This document shows, piece after piece, positions 63,562 through 64,000 of a stretch of DNA of 64,000 nt. The DNA comes from Streptomyces sp. TLI_053. GTDB lineage: Bacteria > Actinomycetota > Actinomycetes > Streptomycetales > Streptomycetaceae. The stretch lies in contig NZ_LT629775.1 in the NCBI RefSeq assembly GCF_900105395.1, forward strand, positions 9,079,501 to 9,143,500. Reading direction: 5' to 3'. Position numbers and translations under genes: made by a program. The first letter of the stretch is position 1. Every line of letters begins with the position of its first letter. The notes beneath the pieces were generated by a model. That model worked only from the letters and a program-made list of their open reading frames with translations, was not told where the DNA came from and searched no databases.

Positions 63562-64000
63562 CGCTCGTCCCTCCGCGTCGAGTCCCCGTTGTCGTGGTCG
63601 GCCGCCGGCCCGGTGCCGTTGACCCCCTCGGTGAAGGCGGCCAGCCAGAGACCGGGCTGCACCGCCCCCGCCGGGGCCGAAGGATCGGCGCCGGGCCGGT
63701 CCGGTGGGCCGCCGGACCCGTCACCCCGGCCGGTCGGGCCCGCCGAGCCGTGCACGGCCGGTGGGCCGCCCGGGACCGAGGAGCCGTTCACGCCCGGGGC
63801 GCCGTTCACGCCCGGGGTGCCGTTCGCGCCCGCCGCGCCGCCCCTGGCCGCCGCCCGGCCGGTCGTGCCGCCGGAGCGGGAGGTGGTGGTGCGGGTCGTC
63901 TGGGCGACCCCGATCCGGGCGGTCGGCGCGGCGTGCCGACGCCGGCGGGGCAGCCCGGTGGCGGTGCGCTCGGTGACCACCGGCACGTCCTCCCCGCCGC
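63558..64000 (-). CDS. cvnA: Conservon sensor histidine kinase CvnA, C-terminal end only
   Basis: The frame runs off the right edge of the window. The visible C-terminal about 147 residues (about EDVPVVTERTATGLPRRRRH to the stop) are the post-kinase tail, with no kinase motif in view. The tail includes a collagen-like GANGTPGVNGAPGVNGSS stretch and ends AFTEGVNGTGPAADHDN. The assignment rests on the LPRRRR segment, typical for these kinases after the ATPase domain, and on the gene order with cvnB-E. Confidence 0.85.
   Translation of the reverse strand, partial: GGEDVPVVTERTATGLPRRRRHAAPTARIGVAQTTRTTTSRSGGTTGRAAARGGAAGANGTPGVNGAPGVNGSSVPGGPPAVHGSAGPTGRGDGSGGPPDRPGADPSAPAGAVQPGLWLAAFTEGVNGTGPAADHDNGDSTRRDER

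Overview
This is a very GC-rich (visibly above 70%) actinobacterial chromosome segment. Codon choice, SpoIIE/STAS/histidine-kinase switch genes, a conservon, DUF6153, DUF4360 and DUF6328 proteins, a bL37 mini-protein, an M4 and a streptogrisin-type protease and leaderless or GTG starts all point to Streptomycetaceae (Streptomyces or Kitasatospora). I see no tRNA, rRNA, CRISPR array, transposase or prophage gene. The window reads as chromosomal accessory sequence with several short decaying genes.

Layout. 0.4-7 kb: a copper pair (DUF6153 and a multicopper oxidase) converging on a HelR/HelD RNA-polymerase recycling ATPase, then an RDD membrane protein and a GreA/GreB-type factor. 7-14 kb: a DUF4360 secreted protein, an MmyB-like regulator divergent from a cupin gene, a frameshifted barstar, a GPP34 protein and a CoiA-like nuclease. 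14-20 kb: a BlaI/M56 peptidase pair, a MarR regulator, and an iron block (CopD-like membrane protein behind a large inverted DtxR-type repeat, converging on efeO-efeU behind another iron box). 20-27.4 kb: secreted proteins, including an M4 peptidase and a cobalamin-riboswitch-controlled pair that looks like a transcobalamin split into its two domains. At 27.6 kb a rifamycin-associated element (RAE) stands in front of a rifamycin-glycosyltransferase-like gene broken by one frameshift.

29-55 kb is best read as a general-stress and partner-switching island. It holds a SigB/F/G-type sigma factor, two STAS anti-anti-sigma factors, an HATPase anti-sigma-type kinase, a GAF-PP2C phosphatase, and a two-gene operon of a soluble five-HAMP hybrid histidine kinase followed by an ANTAR-GAF-PAS-PP2C phosphatase. 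Around them lie typical stress effectors: CsbD, DJ-1/PfpI, hemerythrin, VOC, SRPBCC, DUF6328, a glutamate-cysteine-ligase-like enzyme, an SDR and a nitroreductase with an HxlR regulator. Several of these genes carry a GTTT/GTTG-N14-16-GGGTAG-like promoter, which fits control by a SigB-family factor. The same stretch contains a shattered HAD phosphatase and a truncated diiron-oxidase-like gene.

55-64 kb: a GNAT protein, the 24-residue ribosomal protein bL37, a streptogrisin-like protease with a chitin-binding-type tail, small hypothetical proteins, a RibD/DHFR-like reductase and, at the right edge, a conservon (cvnA partial, cvnB, cvnC, cvnD, cvnE P450) on the minus strand.

All assignments come from reading the translated sequence. 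No database search was run. Where a family is named, the residues that led to it are given.
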